Source: Cinclus cinclus (Eukaryota > Chordata > Aves > Passeriformes > Cinclidae). Taken from it: a DNA stretch of 64,000 bases. The first letter of the stretch is position 1; each line of letters starts with the position of its first letter. Shown here piece after piece: positions 38,602 through 50,233 of the stretch. Where the stretch lies: positions 16,375,424 through 16,439,423 of the forward strand of contig NC_085047.1 in assembly GCF_963662255.1 (NCBI RefSeq), read 5' to 3'. Under the pieces are notes generated by a model. That model saw only the letters and a list, made by a program, of their open reading frames with translations, was not told the origin of the DNA and ran no database searches. The position numbers were made by a program, and so were the translations under genes.

Positions 38602-38822
38602 TCAATACTTCCAGTGATGGGGCAGCCAGGGCTGTCTGGGCAACAATTTCCAGTGCCCCAACATCCTCACAGGGAAGAATTTCTTCTTAATATCCAATCC
38701 AAACCTACTCTCTGTCAGTTTAAAACCACTCTGCCTTGTCCTGTCTCTATGTGCCCTTGTAAATAGTCTCTTTCCATCTTTCTTGCAGGCTCCTTTCAGG
38801 TAGCAAAAGGCCACAATTATAA
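38602..38822 (-). mobile_element. CR1 LINE fragment lacking its 3' end
   Basis: Antisense CR1 starting mid-element at ACTTCCAGTGATGGGGCAG and going through AAGAATTTCTTCTTAATATCC and GTCTCTTTCCATCTTTCTTG to GGTAGCAAAAGGCC. The terminal 90 or so bp with the ATTCTATG tail are missing, so it was deleted after insertion or truncated by rearrangement. Confidence 0.9.
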
Positions 38823-38823
38823 G

Positions 38824-38890
38824 GTGCATATGTAAGTATATACATATATAAGTATATACACGTATATATATACATATATATATGTGCACA
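38824..38890. repeat. AT-rich (TA)/(CA) imperfect microsatellite
   Basis: An imperfect mixture of TATATA, CATATA and GTATAT units directly follows the 5' edge of a minus-strand CR1 fragment, inside the last intron of MAP3K7CL. Confidence 0.85.
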
Positions 38891-40056
38891 CTTAATGCAA
38901 AATATGCATGCCACCCCAGCCATCATAATCCACTCTTTATTCAGTATGTGCCAGCCCCTAAACTCTTTTACTGTAAGTAAAAGAACATTTTTAGATATAA
39001 ATCAGTGAACACGATAGCAAAATTCTCTTCTACGTCCTGCTTACTCCTTTGCCTCCACTCTTATACTCCCTTTCTATCTAGTTTTAGATAAAAATCAAGG
39101 CTATCATGTTCAGGTTTGTTTGCTTATATGTGTGTAGGTCACATGAGTTCCAAAAACTTTCTAATCCAGCTTTCAATTTCAACCAAACTTCATGTGGTAA
39201 AGAGGTCCCAATTAGTTTCTGGAGGATTTAATAAAAACAGACTGCTACAGAAAGGAAAGATGCATGATGGGGGAAGGCAGTATCATGAGACCTGCTCCAA
39301 AAGACTGCAAAATGAATAATCTACCTGGAGGAAAGAGATATAAAGAGACCACATCTGGAGAAAAAATATCTTCAGTTGGCATCTGCAGCTTGTTAAGCCT
39401 CAAAATCAGGCAACCACAGTGCACCAGCTTGTAGGAATTAAACATCTTTGATCCCAGTGCTGTAGGATCACTTTTTCAGATTAAGACACATGGGAGGTGT
39501 GAAAGGTGCTGCCCTGATACTTGTCATGTTTAGGCATTCACAGCTATACAGCATGTGAACAAAAGGCTGCAAATATGTAATTAAAAAGTGCATACGAATC
39601 TCAATAATATAATTCCATTCGTTGCCTTTTACAGCCACTCATAACAGAGGTTCACTGGGACATGGAATTCCCAGAACAGGTTCAGCAAAGATAGCAGTGG
39701 TGGAAGCTTCCTGGCATTGTTCCACTGTTGACATCCACTGGTGGAATGAAGGAAAATGCCAACCTGAAGCCCTTTAATTCATCCTGGGTAAGCACCACTG
39801 AGAGGCTGACCTCTGGACTCAGAGGCTGATTAGGACAGTTGTGAGTTCAGGTAAACAATTTTGTGCATGTACTTGCTGTTCTCAAGAAGCAAACCATTTC
39901 TAATTTAGCTAGTACCACAGACATATAGATAAAAAAAATTGCACTCAAACAGCAACTTTTTTTATTCCAGAAAGTGCAAAAATATACATGAATGTCTCAT
40001 TTTCATGGGCTCCAAGCATTCTCCCTAAAAAGTCATAACTGATTCAGGGTTGTGCC

Positions 40057-40092
40057 AATAATAATAATAAAAATAATAATAGTAATAATAAT
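40057..40092. repeat. (ATA)n trinucleotide microsatellite
   Basis: AAT/ATA units run for about 36 bp with two single-base interruptions, in the last intron of MAP3K7CL. Confidence 0.85.
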
Positions 40093-41255
40093 GGATTTAT
40101 ATTAGTAGACTCTAAAACCCAAATGATTGGAGACTACCTATGGTGTTTATACAACTAAAGTCAAACACTTAAGCAAACATTTAATCTTTTATATTGCACT
40201 TGGATTTTCAGAGTAGACAAAGGCACGTGGTTTCTACTGAATTGATTGCTAAATACATATCTAAGCAGCTTATATCAAACAATCAAATTTGAAAAATCAT
40301 TGCAAATTTTAAAAAATTACCTCTCTTCCAATCTTTTTAAAAATACCACTTGCTTTTGATTGACCAAGTTCAATTAATGGTGAATCAAATGCAAATGCTG
40401 CAAATATGAATGAAATGCAAAATGCATTTTCCCATGACATTGGACATCTTCTTTTTTAGCTTTTGCTCCAGTCTGCCAGCATCTGAGTGCCACACAGATC
40501 CTTCAGTGAAAGGGGATTTGGAGTGGGAAACTTCAACTAGCTTTGACACTTTAGGCAAAAAGTAACTATATTGTGCCTATAAGATAAAGACATCTCACTT
40601 TCTTCTCCTGCATAGTTTGGATTTCAGGGAGTTCTTTGGCTGTTTTGTAAGACTACAGGATTTCAACAGTTTCCTTCCCATCATCTTGCTTCTGCAGCTG
40701 AAGATTCCCATGGATGCAAACCTGGCTGAACAGCAAGGTCAGCTGGGCAGAGATTTCACTACTCATCTTCTTTCCTCTACCTGAATTTCTTTTTCAGGTT
40801 TCTTGTGGAAAGGGACCGACAGCCACAGAGTGCACTTTGCCATTTAATAGTCAGGCAAAAGATGACAGGGCTATGAGTACAGGCCATAGACATGAAAAAA
40901 AGTCTCCAGCTTATTCACTTTGGGTATGAACACCTGAAATGCCAATGTATATTGAACCAGTGTACACAAAAACTTAACCACCTCACAGAAACATGCTTAC
41001 TAATATTGTCAAATATTAATGAGGATTCATTTTGTTCTTCATTAAGTGTGCAACATTTATTGAGAAAACTAAAATTGAAAAGGAAACTGCACCAGCTGAA
41101 CTGGATTGTTATGTGACCTGGAGACTGTCAGTGAAAGTTTTAAGGGACATCAACAAAGCTGAGGGCCCAAAATTACAACAGCCCTTAGTGGACTCTGTTG
41201 ATCCTATAGAGCAATGGCCAACTTGTGCTCTACTGTGACCATAGGCAGAGGCATG

Positions 41256-41582
41256 AAATCATAGGATCATAGGATAGTTTGGGTTAGGAGGGACCCCAAA
41301 GATAATCCAGTTCCAACCGTGTGCCACAGGCAGGGGATACCTTCCACTGGACCAGGTTGCTCTAAGCCCTGTCCAACCTGGCCTTGAGCACTTGCAGGGA
41401 TGGCACAGACACAGCTTCTCTGGGAAACTTGTACCAGGGCGTCATCACGCTCACTGGAAAGAATTTCTTCCCAATATCCCATCTATCCCTGCCCTCTGTC
41501 AGTTTGAAGCTGTTCCCCCTTGTCTTGTCACTCCAGGCCCTTATAAATAGTCTCTCTCCATCTTTCTTGTAGGCTTCCTCCA
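41256..41582 (-). mobile_element. CR1 LINE 3' fragment in MAP3K7CL intron
   Basis: Antisense CR1 with end AAATCATAGGATCATAGGAT, then TTTGGGTTAGGAGGGACCCC, GTCCAACCTGGCCTTGAGCA and CTCTCTCCATCTTTCTTGTA. About 325 bp, in the same orientation as the gene, beginning about 150 bp downstream of the donor of exon 41844-41729. Confidence 0.93.
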
Positions 41583-41728
41583 TAATACATGTATAAATAA
41601 AGTCTATACATATATAAGTGTGTATGTATATAAAGTTAGACAGAAAATACAATGTTAAACCTCCATGTTTCAAACAGAGTTTTACAAAGAGAATATATGA
41701 CAGTAAATCCTTTGGGAAAGTTACTCAC

Positions 41729-41844
41729 TTTCTTTCTTCCAGCAGAGCAATTTCTTTCTTGACCTCATGGTACTCTTCTGCTATTTTGCAGTGCTGTTTA
41801 TACACCTGCATAGATTCCTTAGAGTCATGACAAGGAGGAAGAGG
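41729..41844 (-). CDS. MAP3K7CL: MAP3K7CL internal coding exon (PLPPCHDS...LLEERK)
   Basis: This is a 116-nt exon too short for a standard ORF call. It begins at phase 0 with [19 protein letters not shown], continues [19 protein letters not shown], and ends with the first two bases of a lysine codon completed by the last exon, giving EERKKELIAR. The acceptor has a long pyrimidine tract ending TTAAAG. The donor is AAA|GTGAGT, close to consensus. The block beginning PLPPC and the KES-M-V-QHC pattern are shared with both MAP3K7CL and the TAK1 C-terminus. A minus-strand CR1 starts about 150 bp downstream of the donor. Confidence 0.95.
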
Positions 41845-43782
41845 CTTTAAGAAAAAAAAAAAGAAGAAGAAAAAACCCCACTGTTTTTTGAATGAAATAT
41901 TATGTAAAGCTCCACATACTTTAAAAGATACAATATTTATCTAAATTCCTGTGAGAATACCTCAAGAATTTTTCCCCTTGACTGCAGTATATGGTCAGCT
42001 ATTTCTAGCAATGGCCTTTCATGGAAGGAAAAAACCAAAACAGTTCCCTGTATAAGAATATGTGTAAAAATTCAAACTTATGTGTAAAACTTCAAACATT
42101 GTGAGAATTTTCAGAACTCTCCTTGTCAGCTTTGCAAAGTATCCCTTGAGATTTTTCGAAGAAGGATTTCTCCCTTACCTCCCTCTTTTTCAGCTAGAGT
42201 GGTATGTAAATATTAAAGCAGATGCATTGGTCAGACCTATCACATACATCTTTACACTGCCAGGAACTGACATCATTGCAGAAAGATCAACTTTTTTTCA
42301 ATGCACACTGAATGTAATAAATATGGCAAACAAAACCAAGCTGTCCTAGGACTCCTTACATGAGTTTCATCAAAATTCTTGAAAATACATTTTGGTTAAA
42401 TGTAGGTGCTTTTTGCTCCTTAAATCTTAATTCAGGCTTCAGGCTTAACTGTCACATTTTGGTTATAACACTTTCAGGAAGTATTTTCAACTTATTAGCC
42501 ATGAATCTATTGACTGCAAATTAACTCCAAATAGCATGCTTGAGCCACCTGTTTGAAGTAAAAGGAAACACTTAAAATAGTTCCTTTACTGCTCAGTTAA
42601 ACAACATCCAATTGCGTTTCACAGTATTAGATTATTTTGCATTTCTTGCTTTCCTACCTTGATTCTTCTGTGTAGCATAATATTCTCTTAATGATATTAT
42701 TAGGAAAAGAAAAGCACAACTATTCAGACTTTTCCTATTTATGATCTTGCAATTCTTTGTTTTATCTAAACTGGAAATTTAAATTCTCCTCAACATATTT
42801 GGAGACAAAAGTTAAAAACATCTTTGTTCAGGAGGCAAGGAAAACTGGCTTCAGACATAAGCCAAAGCACAGATGTAAGTAATGTATGGAGCTTGCAAGT
42901 ACTTGTAGTTGGTATGTGATTCCTCACTGAAATTTTAACACAGACACTCATATTCCATGTTCTAAATGAAAAACTGCTGCAGCAGAATTTTTTCACAGCA
43001 CGTTGTTTCATTCTCCCTGATCTTGGAGATTTTTGGAACCCAGGAAAAGGGCAGCCCAACACCTGATGAATCTAATCCCTAGAAAAGGGCTTTTAATTGC
43101 ATTTCAATGTGGATGAGCAAGAACACCATTCATATAGCCACCCAAATAATAAGCATAAATTTAGCAAGACTGAATATAGAAGTCTCAGTGCTCTAATCCA
43201 AGAATGCATGGATGAGCCAAAGCAGCATCTCTGCTGTCTACCAGATATCAGCCACCAACAAGTGTGTCACAATAAAACAATTCTGAACAGTACCAAGGGG
43301 AAAGTCCCCAAACAGGGACACTTCAAAAGAAAAACACAACAAAACAAAGCAAAAAAACCACCTTGGATTTGCTTCCAATTTAGTTTCCACTAATCTAGGT
43401 GGTTTAAACCAGTTTAAAAATTAAAACAGTGTTCAGTTGCTGTATTCCAGCTTCCCACTCAAAAGATATATATAGAGAGCTAAAAATTATCTAGTCATGC
43501 TGAAACTTAGATACTAAGTCTCACTTAGAACCAGTTGCTGACTTTTAAACCTCTTCTTATTATTGTTTCCTCCTCAGTGACATTTTTCTTACACTGATAT
43601 TTTAACACTAAAATTAAACTTAAAAACAAATTATAAAATCAGTTTACTAATTTCTGTTCAATTCCTTTAAATTTGTCTGATGGTAGTAAGCACTGTATCA
43701 AGAATCTCTTAAATTATTAGTGTATTTTTCTTTAAAATATAAATGTGATTATGTTTTCAAATGAAAGAATAGAATATCATTG

Positions 43783-43916
43783 GATCATTATCATAGAGTG
43801 GTTTGGGTTGGAAAGGACCTTCAAGAGCATCTAGTTCTAGCCCCTTTGCCATGGAAAGGAACACCTTCCACTAGACCAGTGTCCAAACCTTGTCAGGGAT
43901 GGGGCAGCCAGAACTG
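43783..43916 (-). mobile_element. CR1 LINE 3' fragment
   Basis: Antisense terminal CR1: ATCATAGAGTGGTTTGGGTTG, CTTCAAGAGCATCTAG, CCTTCCACTAGACCAG and CAGGGATGGGGCAGCC. About 130 bp, with a small internal deletion around the CATCCAACCTGGCC block. Confidence 0.88.
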
Positions 43917-44841
43917 GAAAATTTGGTTTGCTCCTCAGCAACTTGGAAACTTCGAAGAAAGGCTCCAGAGATATTATCTACAGCATCCATGAATAATTTC
44001 TCATCAGTAGGATATGAAACAGGCTTATTTAGCAAACACCTTCTACTGCAAAAACATGGGAAAAGGAGAGATACAAATCTCCATTCCACCTGGAAGGACT
44101 TTTAAACTGTCTGTGGCCAGGCAATGGGAAGTACTGCAGATACTGCAGTACAGAATACCCAATGGCATTCCATTAAGTCTGTACAACATTTTTATGTTAA
44201 GAGATTGCTAGTTTACCGTGGTGACTCATTTCAGAAGGTCTTAATAAGGTTCAGTTTGCAGTATGGTTTGTTTTTTTTTTCACTCAGAAGCAAACAGCCA
44301 TAACTTCCTCTCATGACAGCCTGAGCTTGCTACTTAATGAAGTACCTTGCCTATCCATAAATTACTATAAATAAAAGCATACCTGCTAGACAAGCAAAAA
44401 ACCATCCCTGCCAAAGTAAGTTACATTTAATGGCAGCAGTTGCTACTTTTAATCCTGTTTATTTCAGGCTTCAGTGTCATCCACCCTCATTTTCCCATGC
44501 TGGCAAAATATGCACATGCAGCATCTCTGATTTTGTTCACAAAGCTAATACAAAAGCTACAGCTAGAAGTTATACTGGTGGTCTATCCTATTATTCCTGA
44601 TTTTCAACAAGGTCTGATTTTTCCTTGTATTTTGTTGAGTAACTCACTATAACACTGAAAAATGTTTTGCACAATTCAGCAATTAGACACTAAGAGATCC
44701 TTTTATAGACCTCTCCATAACTGCACGTATATATGTAGATCTTTACAAGACATATGCACTGTTTATTTAGACTTTTGATCAAAATCCAGATATGAAAGAT
44801 GTTGGAAGATGATATGCCAAAGCAGTTCATGAAGAAACGGG

Positions 44842-44882
44842 AAATGACAGAACGGTTTGGGTTGGAATGGACCTGCTTTCCT
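44842..44882 (-). mobile_element. Possible CR1 3' remnant
   Basis: About 40 bp, ATGACAGAACGGTTTGGGTTG then GAATGGACC, resembles the terminal part of antisense CR1, after which the match is lost. Confidence 0.45.
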
Positions 44883-46212
44883 TGTAGGAGAGGTGCTTCA
44901 TTGCTTTAATCATCTGGGTGGCCTGCCTGCTTTTTCAGGCAGGTTGAAGCAGGTCTTCTAAATAAATTCTTTGCTGGGGTGACACAGAATAAAAGTTTTC
45001 AGGTTTGGGTTTTGGTTTTTTTTTCTTCACTCACACGAGAAGTTATTTTGCCTTGTCATACAGAAATCAGCATTCCATATCCATGAAATCTGTATAGTTG
45101 ACAGGGCCACTCAACTGTTCAAGAACTTTAAAACAGTTGATTTTTAAATTCACCGTCATTTATTTGCATTTATGTGTTTGTTTAACTGTGAAAAATTAAA
45201 ACTTTCTCCTGAAAAAGTTGAAGTTTCAAGAAAAAATTGCATCAGGCAGTTCTTCCAGCTCACGCAAACTTGTCTAGAAGTCTTCAGCACCAATCTAATT
45301 AAAGAGTGGTGTCTTGCTTTTTGTAAATTTAGTAACTTTCAGCTGAACTCTTCTGGAAAAGTGGAAAATCCAATGCCAACATTTTGAATGTGGCCTATGT
45401 TCATTACATGGCCTTGTGCACTCTTCTATGATGGAAAGAACCCACTCTGTCACTCTGTGCCAAGCAAAAACAGCACATTCCAGCTACTTTTTTTGGGCAA
45501 CTGGAACTCTCCCATCAGTTTCAGACACCCATCTTTGGATGCATCTAGTCAAGTCTAGATTTTCTATGAAAGTAAACAGTTTTCTTTCCTCCAAACAATT
45601 CAGGTCAACTGGATGAGAGCAACTGTGACTTCTGCTCTCCTTCCTGGGAGATTTTCCATTCTTTTCTAACCTTAGTATGATGCTCTGACTTGGTGAACAT
45701 GCATACATGCATAAAATGGTCTTACATAATCTAAGACCAAAGTTATCACAGCAGCATTATGGGAGGCTTATCGAGTTTATAGGCAATCAAATCTAATTAT
45801 AGAGCAACACAGTGCTCTAGGAATTCTCATATAAATCAATACATACTGAAAAAAATTACAGCATTCTCTTTAAAAACACAGTATGCTTTTAGACTTTCTA
45901 AAATAAATTTATGTGCCTAACAATAATCCTGGCATTCAGTAGAAGCAATTAAAGTTGCAAAGTAAACATGGTTTCTGTTAAATGCTTACATCACACACAA
46001 CACACTTCTCCTTTCATAACAGTTTCATTACTTCTCTTATATGAGCATTTTCTACTAAAGGAAGAAGAACTATCCTTTGACTTAAAAAACTGATGTTATA
46101 AATGGTTGGACCTTTTTCTCTGTTGCAGCAATTTTACAGTCATCTAACTACACGATTTGCAAAATAAAATATGACATAAATGTCTCTCAATCTCACAATT
46201 TCATGAGAAGAC

Positions 46213-46342
46213 ATCACAGAACCGTTGAATTGTTTCATGTTGGAAAAGACTTTAAAGATCACCTCGTTCCAGCCCCCTGACAGGGACACCTTTCACTAGA
46301 CCAGGTTTCTCAGAGTCCCATCCAACCTGGTTTTGAAAGATA
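46213..46342 (-). mobile_element. CR1 LINE 3' fragment
   Basis: Antisense CR1: CATCACAGAACCGTTGAATTG, AAAGATCACCTCGTTCCAGC, CACTAGACCAGGTTTCTCAG and CCATCCAACCTGGTTTTGAA. About 130 bp. Confidence 0.88.
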
Positions 46343-46913
46343 AAGAGTTATAGAATACACTGTGTATCCATATGTGACTTGTGTTCTTCCCTCTTCAGGA
46401 TTGGTCTCTCAGCTGGAATAAAAATTTCGATGCAGAACAGAGACATGAACTGAGCAAGTCACAGGAAGTGTTGGAATGGGACAGGCAAAGCACAGGGCAT
46501 AGCAATGCAGGCACTTAACACTAGATACCCTCCTCTCCATTCAGTGACCTGAACAACGAGGCCTTGGATGCTGATGTGTATTTCTAAATACAGCAGATAA
46601 CCCGCAGTAAAGCGTTTGTCAGGGGGGGTCACTATGCAGCTAATCAAGGAAGTGCCTTCCAAGGACCCATCCAGCTTTTACACAGAGCAAAGGTTAATGT
46701 TTCCCAGTGACAAAGTGACAATGTAACCAGCCTACCCCTGCTGGTACCCACCACGTGGCGCACACAGGGAGCGGGGGAAGAAACACCAAAGCTCAAATAA
46801 GCAGGTATTGATCGCCAGTGGGAAGAGAATAATTTACAGTGCTGCAAGCAAAAGGAATTGAAAGCAACATGAGTTTTGTTTCACTGATAACTTAGCAAGA
46901 AGTTATTTTAGTT

Positions 46914-46974
46914 GTGGGTTTTTTGTTTTTTTTTGTTTTTTTTTTTTTGTGTGTGTGTGGTTTTTTTTTTATAA
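46914..46974. repeat. T-rich tract with embedded GTGTGTGTG
   Basis: T homopolymers broken by G and a short GT run, about 60 bp, in the intron between the 50 kb and 41 kb exons of MAP3K7CL. Confidence 0.8.
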
Positions 46975-49900
46975 AAAAGCCGCAAATACAGCTTAAACTG
47001 ATCTGTTCTCACTTGTAGGGCTTTCATGTCTGGTTGACCACATATCAATTACTTTTTAGAAGAGCTGAGTTATTTTCTTACAATTTGCTTCTTGGAATGT
47101 GTAGAAATATGTAATATTCAAAAAAATAATTTGAAAATAAACCGTGTTGGTCTGAAGCTAGCAAGTACATCAGAACACACAGACTGATCATTTTTATTCT
47201 TCAGAAAGAAACTGCAACTAGGACTGTCCTTTAGTAAGAGTCCTTATAGAGAATTAGCTTTTTTTGCTAAGTCTCCTAGAAAGACTTTCTCTCCAGGCAA
47301 TCCCACATCCACCTCTGTGGAGCTGGGTGCTTGGACAGCAGGGTTTGTTACCCTGCCAAGGGGAGGCTGCACTGAACTTTGCCCTGCCATCTGATACTGC
47401 TGCCCAGGGAATAGGTATGGAAGGATTGCGGGAGGAAAAGTGGGACCACTAGGTAATTCTGCTCAAATAGCCAAATTGTCTGCCAAGGCCTAACATAGGA
47501 GGAGGAGGGCTTGAAGCCTAAAACAGAGGTGCAAATTGCTTGGTACTCAGGCTGTGGTCTGCTCCCTGCATGCCTAGAATTCTAAGGCTCTGGTTTTCCA
47601 AGTGACTCGCTGAACTTACATAGCTTTCAAGCTGCTTTCAAAATCTAGCTTAAAGATCAGCTAATTCAGGCTTTTTGCTGGTTTGTTTTAAAAGCAGGTT
47701 TCAAAATTTTCCTTTATATGCTTGAAATCTGTAAAGTTATTACTTTTTATATAATGTGCCTATTGCTATATAGCCACATAACCTGCATTTATAGTTTGCT
47801 TCTTTAAATAAAATTCAAATGTTTTTGACTATATTTATGGCACACTGATGAAAATCTTGTGGCTCTAAGATACAATATTTTTATTATGAACATCTGTACC
47901 AGCATTCTTAAAAATTCAGACATTTCAGGCTGCTATTGCCACAGGTGATTAAAAGCTTCATTTACACAACCCTTCATGTGTGTGCTCTATATTAACACGC
48001 TTTGGGACAGAAAAAAGCATGGATGCAATGACAAGGCACACCACCATTCACGACTTCTGCAGGTCCTGGTGAAGCCCATTTTACTTGTTTCTGTAATAGA
48101 GGAGCTACCTCTTTCAAAGCTGGCATGAATTGCAAGCACATGCCATACAGTTCTGACAAACCCGCAGCAGTTTGGATTGTAGTAATTGAAAAAGCCACAA
48201 TTATTAAGAAATGTAGCAAGGTAAATTATAACTTTATAACAGTTATTGCTTGTTTGAAATTTAAAGCAGATTAAAAATATTATAATTACATTAAATAGTT
48301 ATCACATGAAGCTGTGATCTGGATTGACAAAAGCAAGGAAATTCAAGTTTTTATTGCTAAATTTGAATGCAGTGTTACCTCTGCATCAGCTCAGAATCCT
48401 TTATTGACTTCACTGCCCTTGGATAAACATAAAGGCTTCAAAATATAAATATGCACATAAGACTGAAAAGCTGGATGAAGTGTTACCACAGATTTTGTAC
48501 TTCTAAGCAGTTGAGTCTGACAGGCAGTTCTCATAAGTTTTATCCTTTCAGCTACCTTGATATTACCACCAAGAGAGTTTATGAAGGACAATAAAAAGAA
48601 CATTGCACGAATCAAAGCCTTTGATTGTTTCTTCAACTTTGTTATCATATTGAGTATCATGAGAGTAAAGGAAGTTTTTCATGAAACAAATGTCAAGTAC
48701 TTAACAGACCAATTGGGTACACCTAGTGGGACTGTGCTACTGTGTACTTAAAACTTTTCTGAAGGGCTATTATCTATCCAGCACACTTGAATGCTTCCAG
48801 AGGAGCATTCTCATCCTATCATGAAATTCGATATTTAGAGTATATTATAGGTTCCAGAATTGTAAAAGTCATAAAAGTCCTAATAAAAAAAATGCTTGTC
48901 CTGTGGAGTACTTATATGTAATGCTAGTAATTTTGTTTTTATGCATCAACAGCAGCAATAATAATCATACTTTGCTCTTTTAGAGCAATCCTCACCAACT
49001 GGTCTTAATACTCTTTAACAAAAAGGTAAAAATTATTAATTTAATTTCAGAGATGAACAGAGGGATGAAGCAACTCCCGGATTAGGCAACGTGTCACTGA
49101 GAGAAATGGAAACAAAATGCATGTTCTTTGCTTTAAGTACTTCAGCCATGAAACATGATCGCTTTTCTCAGATTCAATTCTTCTAAGGAAAAAAAATACC
49201 AATCATGTTTGCTGCACTGGAAGGTTAGTGGAATAAAGAGCATACTACCCAGTTCCTTTTGTTCCAAATCTTGAGCTGTTATTAATTATATTAATTAATA
49301 CCTACCATAAGTAGGTATGCCTAAAGAACCTGCTTATATCCTCAGGATGAGAGGAGTAGAGCAAGAAGAGTGTCTGTCATCCTCCATTCCTTTCTCAGTC
49401 ATCCTTTTAATGAGAGCAGCAGGACAGAAGTGTCAGCCCTTGAAGTCAGCAGCCTTCCCATGCTGTCTCACAAGTTGATGGGTACAGGAAAGATGACATT
49501 ATTGGACAACAAGGGGCCTACTAATGCCTTTCTCAATTTACAGTCAGGAAACAACTGCCTTCATAGTGAAATACCAGAGGAAGTCTAAATGCTCCTGGGA
49601 AAACAGATGATCTGAAGTAGTCCACAAAAGTCAGCAAACACTCCAGAACCACCACAGAGGAAAGGGAAATAATCCCTGGATGCAGAACTGGCTTTGTGCT
49701 TGGTGAACCATGGAGTTTCCATCAACTGCTCACTGTCCAGTTTATTGGGGGCCCATCATCCTAGCTGACAAATCAGACTGGTCACCAAAGGATTCTCTTG
49801 GAGTGCTTCTGAGAAAACTGATGATATCAGTCACAGCACAGCCTGCAAGCATTAGAATGTATAATGCTGGTTTCATTCCTTCTCCCATCAGTTGAACAAG

Positions 49901-50174
49901 AACTCTCTTCACTGCAGTGCAGCAGCACTGCAGGAATTGGTTAGAAAATCTTAAAAGCATGCAATATTTTTAAAATAGTAATTTCCCTGCAGTTGGACTA
50001 AAAAATTTCTCTAGATCTTGAAAAGACAATGTCTTCTTCTATGGATATATACAATCTTATTAAATGTTAATAGGCTAGAAAAACACTAAAATCTTCCACC
50101 AGAGTGTAACAACCAGAGGCTTTTTATAACAACAAATACAGTGTATGTGAAGTAGAACTGTCATAAGAGTTTAC

Positions 50175-50233
50175 CTGCAGCTGCTGATCTAGTTCTGGAA
50201 ATGCCAAAGAGAAGTTCTCAGGGGAAGCATCAT
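50175..50233 (-). CDS. MAP3K7CL: MAP3K7CL internal coding exon (DASPENFSLAFPELDQQLQ)
   Basis: This 59-nt exon completes the aspartate codon split with the previous exon (G|AT) and then reads DASPENFSLAFPELDQQLQ, ending exactly on a codon boundary. The acceptor is CTTTTAG and the donor is CAG|GTAAAC. The FPELDQQLQ motif is the best conserved part of this region in the family. Compared with the human protein, the serine- and proline-rich stretch before it is about one residue shorter, which accounts for the total of 141 rather than 142 residues. It is flanked by introns of about 8 kb on each side. Confidence 0.93.

Larger units (their letters stand above)
32087..41728 (-). other. MAP3K7CL: MAP3K7CL intron (last)
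   Basis: A 9.6-kb GT-AG intron. It holds five CR1 fragments (two sense and three antisense relative to the plus strand) and two AT-type microsatellites, making it the most repeat-loaded part of the gene. No further exon is supported. Confidence 0.9.
41845..50174 (-). other. MAP3K7CL: MAP3K7CL intron
   Basis: An 8.3-kb GT-AG intron with three short CR1 remnants, all on the minus strand and all in its left half (43.8-46.3 kb), plus the T-rich tract near 46.9 kb. From 46.35 to 50.17 kb I see nothing recognisable. Confidence 0.9.
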
